From: Brasilonema sennae CENA114
Lineage (GTDB): Bacteria; Cyanobacteriota; Cyanobacteriia; Cyanobacteriales; Nostocaceae
NCBI RefSeq assembly: GCF_006968745.1
Contig: NZ_CP030118.1
Span: 4,833,943-4,897,942 of the forward strand
Reading direction: 5' to 3'
DNA length: 64,000 nt
A program made the translations under genes and the position numbers. Below the pieces are notes generated by a model, which was not told where the DNA came from, did not search any database, and was given only the letters and a program-made list of their open reading frames with translations. Shown here one piece after another: positions 15,269 through 24,561 of the stretch; positions within the stretch are counted from its first letter, which is position 1; every line of letters begins with the position of its first letter.

Positions 15269-16288
15269 ATGACCATTTCAAAATTATCTGCTTCAGAGCA
15301 AGAAACAATCACAGATGCGGTTTTAGCCGATAACTTAAAAAGTCAGCAAGAAAAAGGACCAGATTTACGCCAAGTACACCCGAAAAGCCATGCGTTAGTT
15401 TGGGGAGAATTTATCGTCGAGAATGACATTCCTGCTGCACTAAAAGTTGGCGTATTCGCTACAGTTCAAACCTATCCCATCTGGGTTCGTTTTTCTAATG
15501 CTGCACAAGCAGAAAAGCGGGGTAAGTTCGCTTCAGATAAAAAACCTAATGCTCATGGCTTGGCAATAAAATTGATGAGTGTTGAAGGCGAAAAAGTTCT
15601 TGATGATGAAGACAAAACTCAGGATTTTATTCTTCTCAATCATCCAGTCTTTTTCCTACGAGATGTCAAGGGTTATGTTGATCTTGCCAAAGTAGCAAGT
15701 GGACAAGCTGATCCAGAATTAACGCAAGCCATGCAACCTTCTTTTGCAATACTCCAGGAAATTGCTAGTAAAAAAATCAGCAATCCACTTTTCATTCAGT
15801 ACTGGAGTACGACACCATACAAATTAGGTTCTCAAGCTATCAAGTTTTCTGTCAAACCTCAACAAATAGAAGCAGTTCCCGACTCAATACCGGATGCTGA
15901 TAATTATTTACGTGAAGCAGCCGTCAAATATCTGGATCAAGAAGGTCAGGATGCTTTTTTTGACTTTCTCATTCAGCTTTATGTAGATGAAGAAAAAACT
16001 TCTATTGAAAATCCAATGCAGGAGTGGAAAGAGGAAGATTCACCTTTCATGAAGGTAGCTACTATCAAGATTCCTAGCCAAAAATTTGACTTTGATGAGC
16101 GAAAACGATTGGATGAGGGTTTGTCTTTCAACCCTTGGCATACTTTACCTGAACATGAACCAATTGGTAGCGTGAATTTAGCTCGAAAAAAAATTTACCA
16201 AGAACTTGCTAAATATCGACGGGAGCAAATCGAAATGCGTTTGAGAGAACCTCAACCTTTCGCTTTTACAGAGGATGATCCTCGTTAA
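15269..16288 (+). CDS. Catalase-superfamily haem protein (small catalase-like)
   Basis: 339 residues, shorter than true catalases (about 480+). The N-terminal part has the distal-His region HPKSHALVWGEFIV, then YPIWVRFSNAAQ, HGLAIKLMSVEGE and QDFILLNHPVFFLRDVKGYVD, all recognisable catalase-core segments. The C-terminal helix ELAKYRREQIEMR may supply the haem-ligand Tyr, but this is uncertain. Such short relatives include peroxidases and allene-oxide-synthase-like enzymes, so lipid hydroperoxide or peroxide turnover is possible; true catalase activity is not assured. The RBS GAGGAGG precedes ATG 15269. It is probably co-transcribed with the SDR gene. Confidence 0.82.
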   Translation: MTISKLSASEQETITDAVLADNLKSQQEKGPDLRQVHPKSHALVWGEFIVENDIPAALKVGVFATVQTYPIWVRFSNAAQAEKRGKFASDKKPNAHGLAIKLMSVEGEKVLDDEDKTQDFILLNHPVFFLRDVKGYVDLAKVASGQADPELTQAMQPSFAILQEIASKKISNPLFIQYWSTTPYKLGSQAIKFSVKPQQIEAVPDSIPDADNYLREAAVKYLDQEGQDAFFDFLIQLYVDEEKTSIENPMQEWKEEDSPFMKVATIKIPSQKFDFDERKRLDEGLSFNPWHTLPEHEPIGSVNLARKKIYQELAKYRREQIEMRLREPQPFAFTEDDPR

Positions 16289-16353
16289 ATAGACTTCTTG
16301 TAAAAGTCATCATAACTCAGATCCTGCACTATTGTTATTTAGCTTCGATTAAG

Positions 16354-16403
16354 GAGGCAGAGCCTCCCAACGCTCGTTACCAGGCTGCAGCCTGGTAACG
16401 AGA
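16354..16403. repeat. Palindromes between convergent genes, including a perfect 30-nt palindrome
   Basis: GGAGGC-AGA-GCCTCC (16354-16368) is followed by a perfect palindrome whose left half is CTCGTTACCAGGCTG (16374-16388) and whose right half is its exact reverse complement (16389-16403). It lies between the convergent catalase-like and leuA genes and may act as a bidirectional terminator, or be a dispersed repeat. A C-rich heptamer tract (ccttatacccttaccccctt) follows. Confidence 0.65.
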
Positions 16404-16453
16404 ATAATTGCATCCCCTACACCCTTATACCCTTACCCCCTTACACCCCTAGT

Positions 16454-18055
16454 TCATGACACATTCTTTGCAACGACTTGCTGTTGTTTCTTTTGCAAGG
16501 ATGCATACAGTCTATTCAATGCATTCACGTAAGCTTGAGCAGATGCTACGATGATATCTGTGTTGGCTGCATGACCTGAAAATACTCTACCTTCATGCTT
16601 TAGACGGATAGTGACTTCACCAATCGCATCAATACCCGCTGTGACTGATTGTACAGAAAACTCAATTAACTGGTTCGGTACGTTGACAACACGATTGATG
16701 GCTTTGTAAACTGCATCTACTGGTCCTGTACCGATCGCAGCATCAATTAATTCTTCGCCTTCTGGAGTCCGAAGTGTGACTGTTGCGGTAGGACGAGCAT
16801 TACTACCACAAGAAACTTGCACTAATTCTACACGGAATAAATCCGGAGCTTGTTGGATTTCATCAATAACAATTGCTTCCAAGTCCCAATCAGAAATTTC
16901 TTTCTTTTTGTCTGCGACTTCTTTGAATCTGACAAATGCTTTATTTAATTCAGTTTCTGTGAGTTCATATCCCAATTCTCTCAAACGTGTCCGGAAAGCA
17001 TTTCTTCCTGAATGTTTGCCCAAGACAATTTTATTTTCTGTCAAGCCAACTAGTTGGGCATCCATAATTTCATAGGTGAGCTTATTTTTGAGCACACCGT
17101 CTTGATGAATTCCAGACTCGTGAGCAAAAGCATTCGCACCCACAATTGCTTTATTCGGTTGAACGAGCATTCCTGTCAAGTTAGAAACCAGACGGGATGT
17201 TTTGTAAATTTGTCTGGTGTCAATATTTGTTAATGGTTCTTCCGAATCAATGGAACGTCCAAAGAAGGGGTTGAAGTATTGTCGACGGACGTGCAAACCC
17301 ATCACTAATTCTTCTAATGCTGCATTTCCTGCACGTTCACCAATACCGTTGATAGTACATTCTAACTGTCTGGCACCGTTTTTCACAGCTTCTAAGAAGT
17401 TGGCGACAGCCATTCCTAAATCATTGTGTCCATGAACAGAAATAATTGCTTGATCTATGTTTGGTACATTTTCTTTAATCCCTTTTATGAGTGCCCCAAA
17501 TTCACTCGGTGTGATATAACCTACCGTGTCAGGAATATTAACTGTTGTTGCTCCGGCGGCGATCGCTCGCTCTAAAACTTGATAGAGGAATTCTGGCTCA
17601 GAGCGTCCTGCATCTTCCGGAGAAAATTCTACATCATCAGTGAATGTTTTGGCATAAGCCACCATTTCTTCAGCAATCGCTATTACTTCTGATCTTGTCT
17701 TTTTCAGTTTGTACTTGAGGTGAATATCGCTTGTTGCAATAAAAGTATGAATTCTCCCTTTGGCAGCTGGCTTGATTGCTTGGGCTGCAGTTTTAATATC
17801 TTCGTGTCGCGCTCTTGCTAAACTACAGATCACAGGACCATCTTGTGTCCCCACAACTTGGGCAATCTTAGTCACAGCCTCAAAATCTCCAGGACTGGCA
17901 AACGCAAAGCCTGCTTCTATTACATCCACACCCAGACGTGCCAGTTGCTTAGCGATAGTTAGTTTTTCATCTATGTTCAGTGTTGCTCCCGGACACTGCT
18001 CACCATCTCGAAGTGTGGTGTCAAATATGATGATTCTATCTTGTGTCGTGTTCAT
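16454..18055 (-). CDS. leuA: 2-isopropylmalate synthase
   Basis: 533 residues. It condenses acetyl-CoA with 2-oxoisovalerate in the first committed step of leucine synthesis. The N-terminal TIM barrel opens with IIFDTTLRDGEQCPGATLN, with metal ligand Asp and catalytic Arg in TTLRDGEQ. The conserved VHGHNDLGMAVAN carries the metal-binding HxH, and ERAGNAALEELVM is present. The C-terminal regulatory domain (about 390-510) binds leucine for feedback inhibition. Length is normal. A Shine-Dalgarno is not obvious. The NYN-domain gene lies 83 bp upstream on the same strand. Confidence 0.96.
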   Translation of the reverse strand: MNTTQDRIIIFDTTLRDGEQCPGATLNIDEKLTIAKQLARLGVDVIEAGFAFASPGDFEAVTKIAQVVGTQDGPVICSLARARHEDIKTAAQAIKPAAKGRIHTFIATSDIHLKYKLKKTRSEVIAIAEEMVAYAKTFTDDVEFSPEDAGRSEPEFLYQVLERAIAAGATTVNIPDTVGYITPSEFGALIKGIKENVPNIDQAIISVHGHNDLGMAVANFLEAVKNGARQLECTINGIGERAGNAALEELVMGLHVRRQYFNPFFGRSIDSEEPLTNIDTRQIYKTSRLVSNLTGMLVQPNKAIVGANAFAHESGIHQDGVLKNKLTYEIMDAQLVGLTENKIVLGKHSGRNAFRTRLRELGYELTETELNKAFVRFKEVADKKKEISDWDLEAIVIDEIQQAPDLFRVELVQVSCGSNARPTATVTLRTPEGEELIDAAIGTGPVDAVYKAINRVVNVPNQLIEFSVQSVTAGIDAIGEVTIRLKHEGRVFSGHAANTDIIVASAQAYVNALNRLYASLQKKQQQVVAKNVS

Positions 18056-18138
18056 TTGCGGCTTGTTGTTGACTTCTTACTTGTGACTTAAAATACTTTT
18101 TACCTTAGTTTCTTTGCAATTCCTCTTGTAAATTATTG

Positions 18139-18669
18139 CTAAGGTAACTGAGAATCTACTTTTTCTATTCTGTCCCGAATATCATTTAAATCTATATATC
18201 TATCAGTAGCGTTACGTAGTTCTCTAGCTATCATTCCTTCTGTTGATACTACTGTAATATGCGTATTTTTTCCCCGTAACAGTTCTATTGCTCTTTCAAA
18301 ATCTCCATCTCCACTAAATAAAACAACTCGATCATACTGATCTACTGTATTAAACATATCTACAACAATTTCTATATCTAAATTAGCTTTTTGTGAGTAA
18401 CGACCAGATGAATCATCATAATATTCTTTTAAAATTTTCGTTCTAACTGTATAACCTAAACTAATGAGAGCATCTCTAAATCCTCGTTGATCTTGTAGGT
18501 CTTTTAAGCCAGTGTACCAAAAAGCGTTGATTAAGGTTGTGTCTGATTGTTCGTGCCTGAAATATTCTAAGACTCTTCGTGGGTCAAAAAACCAGCCATT
18601 TTTTTGTTGAGCATAGAACATATTGTTTCCGTCTACAAAAATAGACAGACGATTCATCGTAAAACCCAT
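18139..18669 (-). CDS. NYN domain protein (LabA/DUF88 family)
   Basis: About 176 residues from ATG 18669, with AGGTG 10 bases upstream; ATG 18657 (MNRLSIFVDGNN) is a close alternative. The NYN/PIN-like nuclease fold shows the acidic sites SIFVDGNNMFYA, DIEIVVDMFNTV and VVLFSGDGDFERAIELLRGK. The family includes cyanobacterial LabA, linked to circadian output, and RNA-acting NYN nucleases. The conserved Asp residues are intact, so nuclease activity is possible. The position next to leuA gives no functional hint. Confidence 0.87.
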   Translation of the reverse strand: MGFTMNRLSIFVDGNNMFYAQQKNGWFFDPRRVLEYFRHEQSDTTLINAFWYTGLKDLQDQRGFRDALISLGYTVRTKILKEYYDDSSGRYSQKANLDIEIVVDMFNTVDQYDRVVLFSGDGDFERAIELLRGKNTHITVVSTEGMIARELRNATDRYIDLNDIRDRIEKVDSQLP

Positions 18670-18714
18670 AGTAAAGTTACACCTAATAATATATAAGCAA
18701 TTTAGATTTAACAA

Positions 18715-19670
18715 TAGATGATAGCAGCAATTAGAAAATATTAATTCTGGTGGTATCTATAAATTATATATTGTCATATATAGCTTTTATCTAACCTCTA
18801 GCATTTAAAAAATCGACGGAAGCATTTGAGTAGTCGCTGTCCTCCAGTTTAGTAATGTTAATTTTTTTCTCTCTTGGCTGGTAAGCGTGCCCCTAGAATC
18901 AAAATCTACCAAGAAAATTGACTACGTAACAGCATTCTTTGGTCTATACCAATCAAGTTTACTCCTAAAGAGGTATCGAAAAGTTTAAGAATTAGCTCGC
19001 TTACCAAAGAGCAGACTGGCTGTATCCTCCAGACATGCTTTGTGCTGGCGTAGCCTTTCAAGAAACACAGGGGTGTAGGGGTGTAGGGGTGTGGGGGTGT
19101 AAGGGAGCCACTGCCGTGCGCGGGTTCCCCGCGTTGAGGCATGTGGCGTGAGCCAGTACTTGATGAGGGTCTCCCGACCTAGGTATCTGGCGTGAAAAAG
19201 GTGTTTCTTTCATTTGTAGCGGGTGGTGCGCCGCCCGTCGGGCGCTTTCAAGAAACACAGGGGTGTAGGGGTGTCACGGGGGTCACAGGGGTCACGGGTG
19301 TAGGGGAATAAGAGAATAAATGCATTTTCTCTATCCCAAGCGTAAATGTATTTCCCCCTATACCCCTATACCCCTAGTTCAGGTATAAGGTAAACTAAGA
19401 GTACAGTTATAGTGCTAAAATTTACTAGATCCAACCTATTGATCACTAAAACAATTCTTAGCCACTGTGAACTCACAATTTTTGAGGAGCCGCCTGAGAG
19501 TGCATCTACCGCAACAACTACCACTAATGGTGGCTGCTTCATTCACAGAAATTTGGAGAAGAAAACAAAATTGTTTACAAATCTATAAGATTTTCATTTC
19601 AGGTGTGTTGCACTTCAAGACTCTGTCAATAGATTAAAGATGTTGAACGTAATTAAATTAGCACTCTGAT
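18715..19670. repeat. 956-bp gap with duplicated repeat blocks (19045-19320)
   Basis: The stretch ctttcaagaaacacaggggt followed by gtaggggtgt occurs twice, at about 19047 and 19246. Each copy leads into heptamer tracts (ggggtgta, gggtgtcac). Between them are GC-rich palindromic pieces (CGCGGGTTCCCCGCG; GGTGCGCCGCCCGTCGGGCGC). There is no convincing ORF in the gap. The last 300 bases should carry the promoter of the CHASE2-kinase gene. Confidence 0.65.
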
Positions 19671-22106
19671 ATGGCACCAGAACCTACTACATTAACCAAA
19701 AAAAACGTCTCTGCTGCCAATCGATCGTCAAAGATTTCTACAAAAGCACCTTTGACGGTATTAGCACGTCGATCAAAGCGATTGGCTCGTTTGGGGCATT
19801 TACTTGCTGGTGTTTCAGCAGTGGGTGCAGCACTCCTGGCAGCTTCTAGCCTGAACTTGGCGAAATTTATGGAAAACCAAGCTCAAACTACATTTTATCT
19901 ACTACGAGTACCCGAAACTCCTCCAAAAGAGATTGTGATTTTGGCAATAGATGAACAGTCAATATCACTTGGCGAGCAATACTATAAAGCAGATCCACAA
20001 AAATATAGTTTCTTTGAGCCACTCCAAGCTTTTCCCTTTAAACGTGCTGCATATGCTCAGGTGATTGAGAAGTTAATCAAGGCAGGGGCACGCTCTGTGG
20101 CAGTAGATGTAGTTTTTAGTACACCAAGTAGTTACGGTGTTGAAGATGATCAAAAGTTGCGAGAGTCGGTGCAACGTTATGGAAGCAAAGTGACTCTGGC
20201 TGCACTCTACGAAGAATCTCAAACACATCAAGGTCAAGTCATGCAATTGACACAGCCCCGGCAAATGTTTCGTACTGGATCTGTCGCCATTGGTACTGTA
20301 AATTTCCCTCTAGAGGTAGATGGGAAAATTCACAAATTGGCCAACGAGTACTCCAAGGTGATCGATAAAGAAGATGCTTTAACAGTGAAGATGCTCTCTT
20401 TTGATGAAGCAACATTAAGAGCAGCCCAAGTAGATTATCCTCCACCTAAGGGCGATCGGATACATTTTCACGGACCAGAAGGAACATTTAACCAAATCCC
20501 CTTTTGGTACGTACTCGATCCAGAAAACTGGAACACCTATCTACAGCAGGGCAAGTTTTTTAAAGACAAAATTGTCCTGATTGGATCAACAGCGAAGTCA
20601 GACAAAGGGGACGATTATCATTCAGTTCCGGCTATGGGCAATTGGTTGTATCCAGAGCGAATGTCAGGGGTGGAGGTTCACGCCAACGCGATCGCAACTT
20701 TAATGCAAGATAAAGCAATCACCGAAGCAATTAAGAATCCATTCATCCGTGGTTTATTTGTGCTTTGTTTAGTCAGTGGATGTGGGGTTATTATTGCCTT
20801 CAGAAAAAGAGGTATAACTAGATTTGTCGTTAGTATCGCCCTTGCCATCAGTTGGGGAGGTATTAGCTATCTCATCTTTGTCCACAATTTACTCATCTTG
20901 CCGACTGCGGTACCGGTGGTGGCGATCGCCATGATTGGATTGGCTTATCTGGGAACAGAAGTCTCCAGAGAAATTATCAGGAAAATCCAACTGGTCAATA
21001 TTATGAACCAATTTCCCTCTGACCGTGTTGTTCAAGAAATCATTAGCCAGCAGGATGACTTGAAAGACTTGTTACAGAAAAGGGAGATGGCAGTATCTGG
21101 CAAAATCCTGGATGGACGCTACAAAATTGTCAAAGTTCTTGGTGCAGGTGGATTTAGCGAAACTTACATTGCTGAAGATATCAAACTTCCAAATAACCCT
21201 TTGTGTGTTGTCAAGCAGTTAAAACCAGCTAACAGTAAACCAGAGCAGTTGGAGATCGCCAGACGTTTATTTAGTTCCGAAGCTCAAGCTCTACAAAAAC
21301 AGGGAAGTTACAAACAGATACCACAACTTTTAGCTTATTTTGAAGAAGATGAAGAATTTTATTTAGTTCAAGAATATATAATTGGTCATGCTCTGAGCCA
21401 GGAAATGTTGCCAGGTCAACGGCTTCTGGAAACACGAGTTATCGAGATTTTACAGGATTTATTAGAAACATTGGTATTTGTTCACAACAATAACGTTATT
21501 CACCGAGACATTAAGCCCAGTAACATCATACGACGAGACTCAGACGGCAAACTGGTTCTGATTGACTTTGGTGCCGTTAAAGAAGTCACAACACAAATCC
21601 TTGATCATTCAGAGCAAACTGCTTTCACCATTGGAATTGGCACTCGGGGTTATGCACCAAGTGAGCAGTGCTACGGACGTCCACAGTATAGTAGTGATAT
21701 CTATGCAGTCGGCATGATTGGCATCAAAGCCTTGACTGGCATGGCTCCCCACGAAATAGAAAGAGATGCTAACTCAGAGTTGAAATGGGTTGATAAGGCA
21801 TACGTCAGCCAATCTCTATCAGATATTCTTACTAAAATGGTGCGGGAAGACTTCCGACAACGTTATCAATCTGCATCCCAGGCGTTAGAGGCGCTCGCTA
21901 GGTTGAGTAGTCAACACAGCGAACGAAGTTTGCTTCAACACAAAGTGGGGAATATCTCTTTAGAAGAGATAGACACTCCCACCACACCTTGGACAGGAAT
22001 ATCCGAAGACAGTTCACAATCGGCTGTTTCTACATCTCTACTACCAAGTCGTTATGAAAATTCGATAGAAGACTGCCAGGATCTTCCGACTGATACACGC
22101 CCGTGA
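19671..22106 (+). CDS. CHASE2-domain receptor Ser/Thr protein kinase
   Basis: 811 residues. A cytoplasmic N-tail is followed by a membrane span (about 43-62) and then an extracytoplasmic CHASE2 sensor (about 70-330), with VILAIDEQSISLGEQYY, ARSVAVDVVFSTPSSYG, FKDKIVLIGSTAKS and GVEVHANAIATLMQ. Three spans follow (about 355-440). The kinase domain (about 478-745) has GAGGFSETYIAED, the ATP-binding Lys in VVKQLKPA, the catalytic loop HRDIKPSN, the DFG motif IDFGAV and GTRGYAPSEQ. A short Ser/Thr-rich tail closes the protein. It probably senses an external signal and phosphorylates unknown targets. It stands alone on the plus strand; no partner is evident. All catalytic residues are present. Confidence 0.92.
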   Translation: MAPEPTTLTKKNVSAANRSSKISTKAPLTVLARRSKRLARLGHLLAGVSAVGAALLAASSLNLAKFMENQAQTTFYLLRVPETPPKEIVILAIDEQSISLGEQYYKADPQKYSFFEPLQAFPFKRAAYAQVIEKLIKAGARSVAVDVVFSTPSSYGVEDDQKLRESVQRYGSKVTLAALYEESQTHQGQVMQLTQPRQMFRTGSVAIGTVNFPLEVDGKIHKLANEYSKVIDKEDALTVKMLSFDEATLRAAQVDYPPPKGDRIHFHGPEGTFNQIPFWYVLDPENWNTYLQQGKFFKDKIVLIGSTAKSDKGDDYHSVPAMGNWLYPERMSGVEVHANAIATLMQDKAITEAIKNPFIRGLFVLCLVSGCGVIIAFRKRGITRFVVSIALAISWGGISYLIFVHNLLILPTAVPVVAIAMIGLAYLGTEVSREIIRKIQLVNIMNQFPSDRVVQEIISQQDDLKDLLQKREMAVSGKILDGRYKIVKVLGAGGFSETYIAEDIKLPNNPLCVVKQLKPANSKPEQLEIARRLFSSEAQALQKQGSYKQIPQLLAYFEEDEEFYLVQEYIIGHALSQEMLPGQRLLETRVIEILQDLLETLVFVHNNNVIHRDIKPSNIIRRDSDGKLVLIDFGAVKEVTTQILDHSEQTAFTIGIGTRGYAPSEQCYGRPQYSSDIYAVGMIGIKALTGMAPHEIERDANSELKWVDKAYVSQSLSDILTKMVREDFRQRYQSASQALEALARLSSQHSERSLLQHKVGNISLEEIDTPTTPWTGISEDSSQSAVSTSLLPSRYENSIEDCQDLPTDTRP

Positions 22107-22116
22107 TCCTCAGCCA

Positions 22117-22177
22117 CCCTATGGCGAGCCGCCATAGGGCGAACCCGAACGGATCTTTCACGCCCTGGCGACGGGCG
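22117..22177. repeat. GC-rich palindromes after the kinase gene
   Basis: CCCTATGGC-GAGCC-GCCATAGGG (22117-22139) and CGCCC-TGGCGAC-GGGCG (22161-22177) lie between the convergent kinase and ABC genes. They look like cyanobacterial dispersed repeats and may also terminate transcription. No T-run follows directly. Confidence 0.6.
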
Positions 22178-22227
22178 TTCCCGGAGGGTGAACAGTAAAC
22201 AAGTAACTACTGATAACTGATAAGTGT

Positions 22228-23973
22228 TCACTGTTTGAATTCATGACTTCTACTAAACTGCTGGGCGTAGAATCTAGCGTAGCGATGCCCCAGGGTTAAC
22301 AATTCTTCATGAGTTCCCGATTCGAGAATCTGCCCGCGTTCGAGAACTAAAATGCGATCGCACCGCCTCACCGTACTCAACCGATGAGCAATAATAAACA
22401 CAGTTCGCCCCTCCATCAACCTTTCCAGTGCTTCCTGTACCAAAGCTTCCGACTCTGAATCTAATGCAGATGTGGCTTCATCTAAAATAAGAATTCTGGG
22501 GTTTAAAAGAACAGCACGCGCAATAGCAATTCTTTGTCGTTGTCCACCAGATAAATTTACCCCTCTCTCTCCCACCCACGTGTGATAACCATCGCTTAGT
22601 TGGGTGATAAACTGGTGAGCATTAGCAATCGAAGCTGCTTTCTCTACCGCTTCCATGTCAAAAGAATCTTGCCCGAAAGCAATATTTTGGGCAATTGTTC
22701 CAGAAAACATCATGGTTTCTTGGGGAACAATTCCAATTTGTCGCCGCAGACTATCGAGGGTAACATCCCGAATATCAACGCCGTCAATGAAGATTTCACC
22801 AGCAGTTGCGTCATAAAACCGGGGGAGAAGATTGACAAAAGTGGTTTTACCTGCACCGGAAGCACCGACAAGGGCGATCGCCTCTCCCGGCTGTGCCAAC
22901 AAACTAATATCTTTTAAAACAGGTTCACCTGGTTTGTAAGCAAAAGACACACGACTATATTCCACCTTACCACTTACCGGGGGAAGCAACAGAGCATTTG
23001 GTTTTTCTACTACCGTTGGCTGAACCGCCAACAACTCAAAAACTCGGTCAACAGATGCCTCACCTTGTTTAAACTCATTGTAGTTGTTCGTAACGTGACC
23101 GATAGGATCAATTAACAACGCTGCTGCAGTCAGGTAGCTGAAAAACTCTGCCACCGTCAAGTTATCATTTGCAATTTGCGCTGCGCCAACGAATAGTAGT
23201 GTTAAAGCACTCACAGCTTCCAAAAATCCCACAATGGGAATTTGAATTGCTTTGAGCCGTTCCACTGAGTATTTCGCGCTCATTGTGCGTTCTGCTTCTC
23301 GGCTAAACCTGGCAGTTTCGTAATTTTCTGCGGCAAAAGCTTGTACTATGCGGATACCACTAACAACTTCCGTGAGTATTGCTGACAAATCTGAGATGCG
23401 ATTTTGACTTTTAAGAGAGAATCGGCGTAACCGTTCACCAAACCAACCAATTAAAATACCCATCAGGGGTGCAACAATAATTATGGCTAATGTCAGTTGC
23501 CAATTCAGAGAAATCATATAGATGGGAATTGCAACTAACTGCAAAACGCAGGGGATAAAGTCGTGAAAGAGTTTGTGGACAACTTCCCCGACTCGATCAA
23601 CATCTTCAGTGAGGCGGTAAGATAAATCACCAGATTTTGCAGTTTCAAAATAGCTGAGATTGAGCTTTTGTAGGTGTGAGTAAACTTTATTACGGAGATG
23701 GAAAGCAACTCTTAGTGCTGCTTTTGCCATGTAGATATCTTGCACGGACTGAAAAAAGCCTCGTACCAGAAAGACTGCTGCGATGATGGCAAGTTGTAGG
23801 GCGATCGCGTTCAAATCACCCCCACCAAAGACAGTTGCAAATTGACGCACATATCTCAGAAGTGCCAAAGTTGCCAGGACATATCCTAAAATGCCAATGA
23901 ACCCCTTAACGATAGTTTGCCATTGGGGTCGAATATAAGGTAGAAGCTGCCAATAGTTAGAGCGGGTTTTCAA
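22228..23973 (-). CDS. ABC exporter, fused permease-ATPase (MsbA/HepA-like)
   Basis: 581 residues, a half-transporter working as a dimer in the inner membrane. The type-1 exporter transmembrane domain covers about 1-310 with six spans. It includes LRNKVYSHLQKLNLSYFETAKSGDL and a SLNWQLTLAIIIVAPLMG span. The ATPase covers about 335-575: Walker A ALVGASGAGKTTFVNLLPR, Q-loop VPQETMMFSGTI, signature NLSGGQRQRIAIARA, Walker B ILILDEATSALD and H-loop IIAHRLSTV. Substrates in this group include lipids, glycolipids and polysaccharide precursors; here it is not known. It stands alone. Confidence 0.92.
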   Translation of the reverse strand: MKTRSNYWQLLPYIRPQWQTIVKGFIGILGYVLATLALLRYVRQFATVFGGGDLNAIALQLAIIAAVFLVRGFFQSVQDIYMAKAALRVAFHLRNKVYSHLQKLNLSYFETAKSGDLSYRLTEDVDRVGEVVHKLFHDFIPCVLQLVAIPIYMISLNWQLTLAIIIVAPLMGILIGWFGERLRRFSLKSQNRISDLSAILTEVVSGIRIVQAFAAENYETARFSREAERTMSAKYSVERLKAIQIPIVGFLEAVSALTLLFVGAAQIANDNLTVAEFFSYLTAAALLIDPIGHVTNNYNEFKQGEASVDRVFELLAVQPTVVEKPNALLLPPVSGKVEYSRVSFAYKPGEPVLKDISLLAQPGEAIALVGASGAGKTTFVNLLPRFYDATAGEIFIDGVDIRDVTLDSLRRQIGIVPQETMMFSGTIAQNIAFGQDSFDMEAVEKAASIANAHQFITQLSDGYHTWVGERGVNLSGGQRQRIAIARAVLLNPRILILDEATSALDSESEALVQEALERLMEGRTVFIIAHRLSTVRRCDRILVLERGQILESGTHEELLTLGHRYARFYAQQFSRSHEFKQ

Positions 23974-24049
23974 GCTGTCACATCCACAAAAAGACTCTGC
24001 TTTGTTTGACGCTATTGGCTTTTGTGTAGTTTCTGAAGATGTAGAAACA

Positions 24050-24113
24050 GAGGGAACAGGGAACAGGGAACAGGGAACAGGGAACAGGGAGCAGGGAGCA
24101 GGGAGCAGGGAGG
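24050..24113. repeat. Heptanucleotide tandem repeat GGGAACA/GGGAGCA
   Basis: About six units of GGGAACA followed by three of GGGAGCA. It is a typical short tandemly repeated repetitive (STRR) tract of filamentous cyanobacteria. The rest of the 588-base gap (23974-24561) is AT-rich and shows no ORF. It should hold the divergent promoters of the ABC exporter and the ATPase cluster. Confidence 0.85.
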
Positions 24114-24561
24114 AAAGAAGGGGGGCGATTTTCTACGCCTTACACCCCTAATTGGTAATGGTGCCAAATCTCAGGAAACTTACAAAAAAACCATAATTTG
24201 TAGAGTGGGCACTGTTCACTCATGATACATGAATGACACAGGAAGGTAAGAAGTACTCACGTTATATTAAATTCTCTTGTAGTTCCTGAATATTTACTGA
24301 TCTTATTATGTGCTTTCTTTCAGGAATATGGCTATTCCGCTTTGGATCATAATAGATAACAGTATGTAGAGGCCGTACCGTACAGTTTCTACTGTATTGC
24401 TTTAGCTCACATAAAATGCACTTATGTAACGCCTCACAATCAGTGACTTCTCGGATAATTTTAATTTATACTTGAAAAAAAGAAACAAAATCCTGTGAAA
24501 TTCGTATTAATTTACTGTGAAGTGCATCTACCAAAAAATTGTTTCTAAATTATGAGATCAC

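Noticed and set aside
24050..24113. Possible CRISPR-like array
   Set aside because: The units are 7 bp with no spacers; it is a heptanucleotide tandem repeat.
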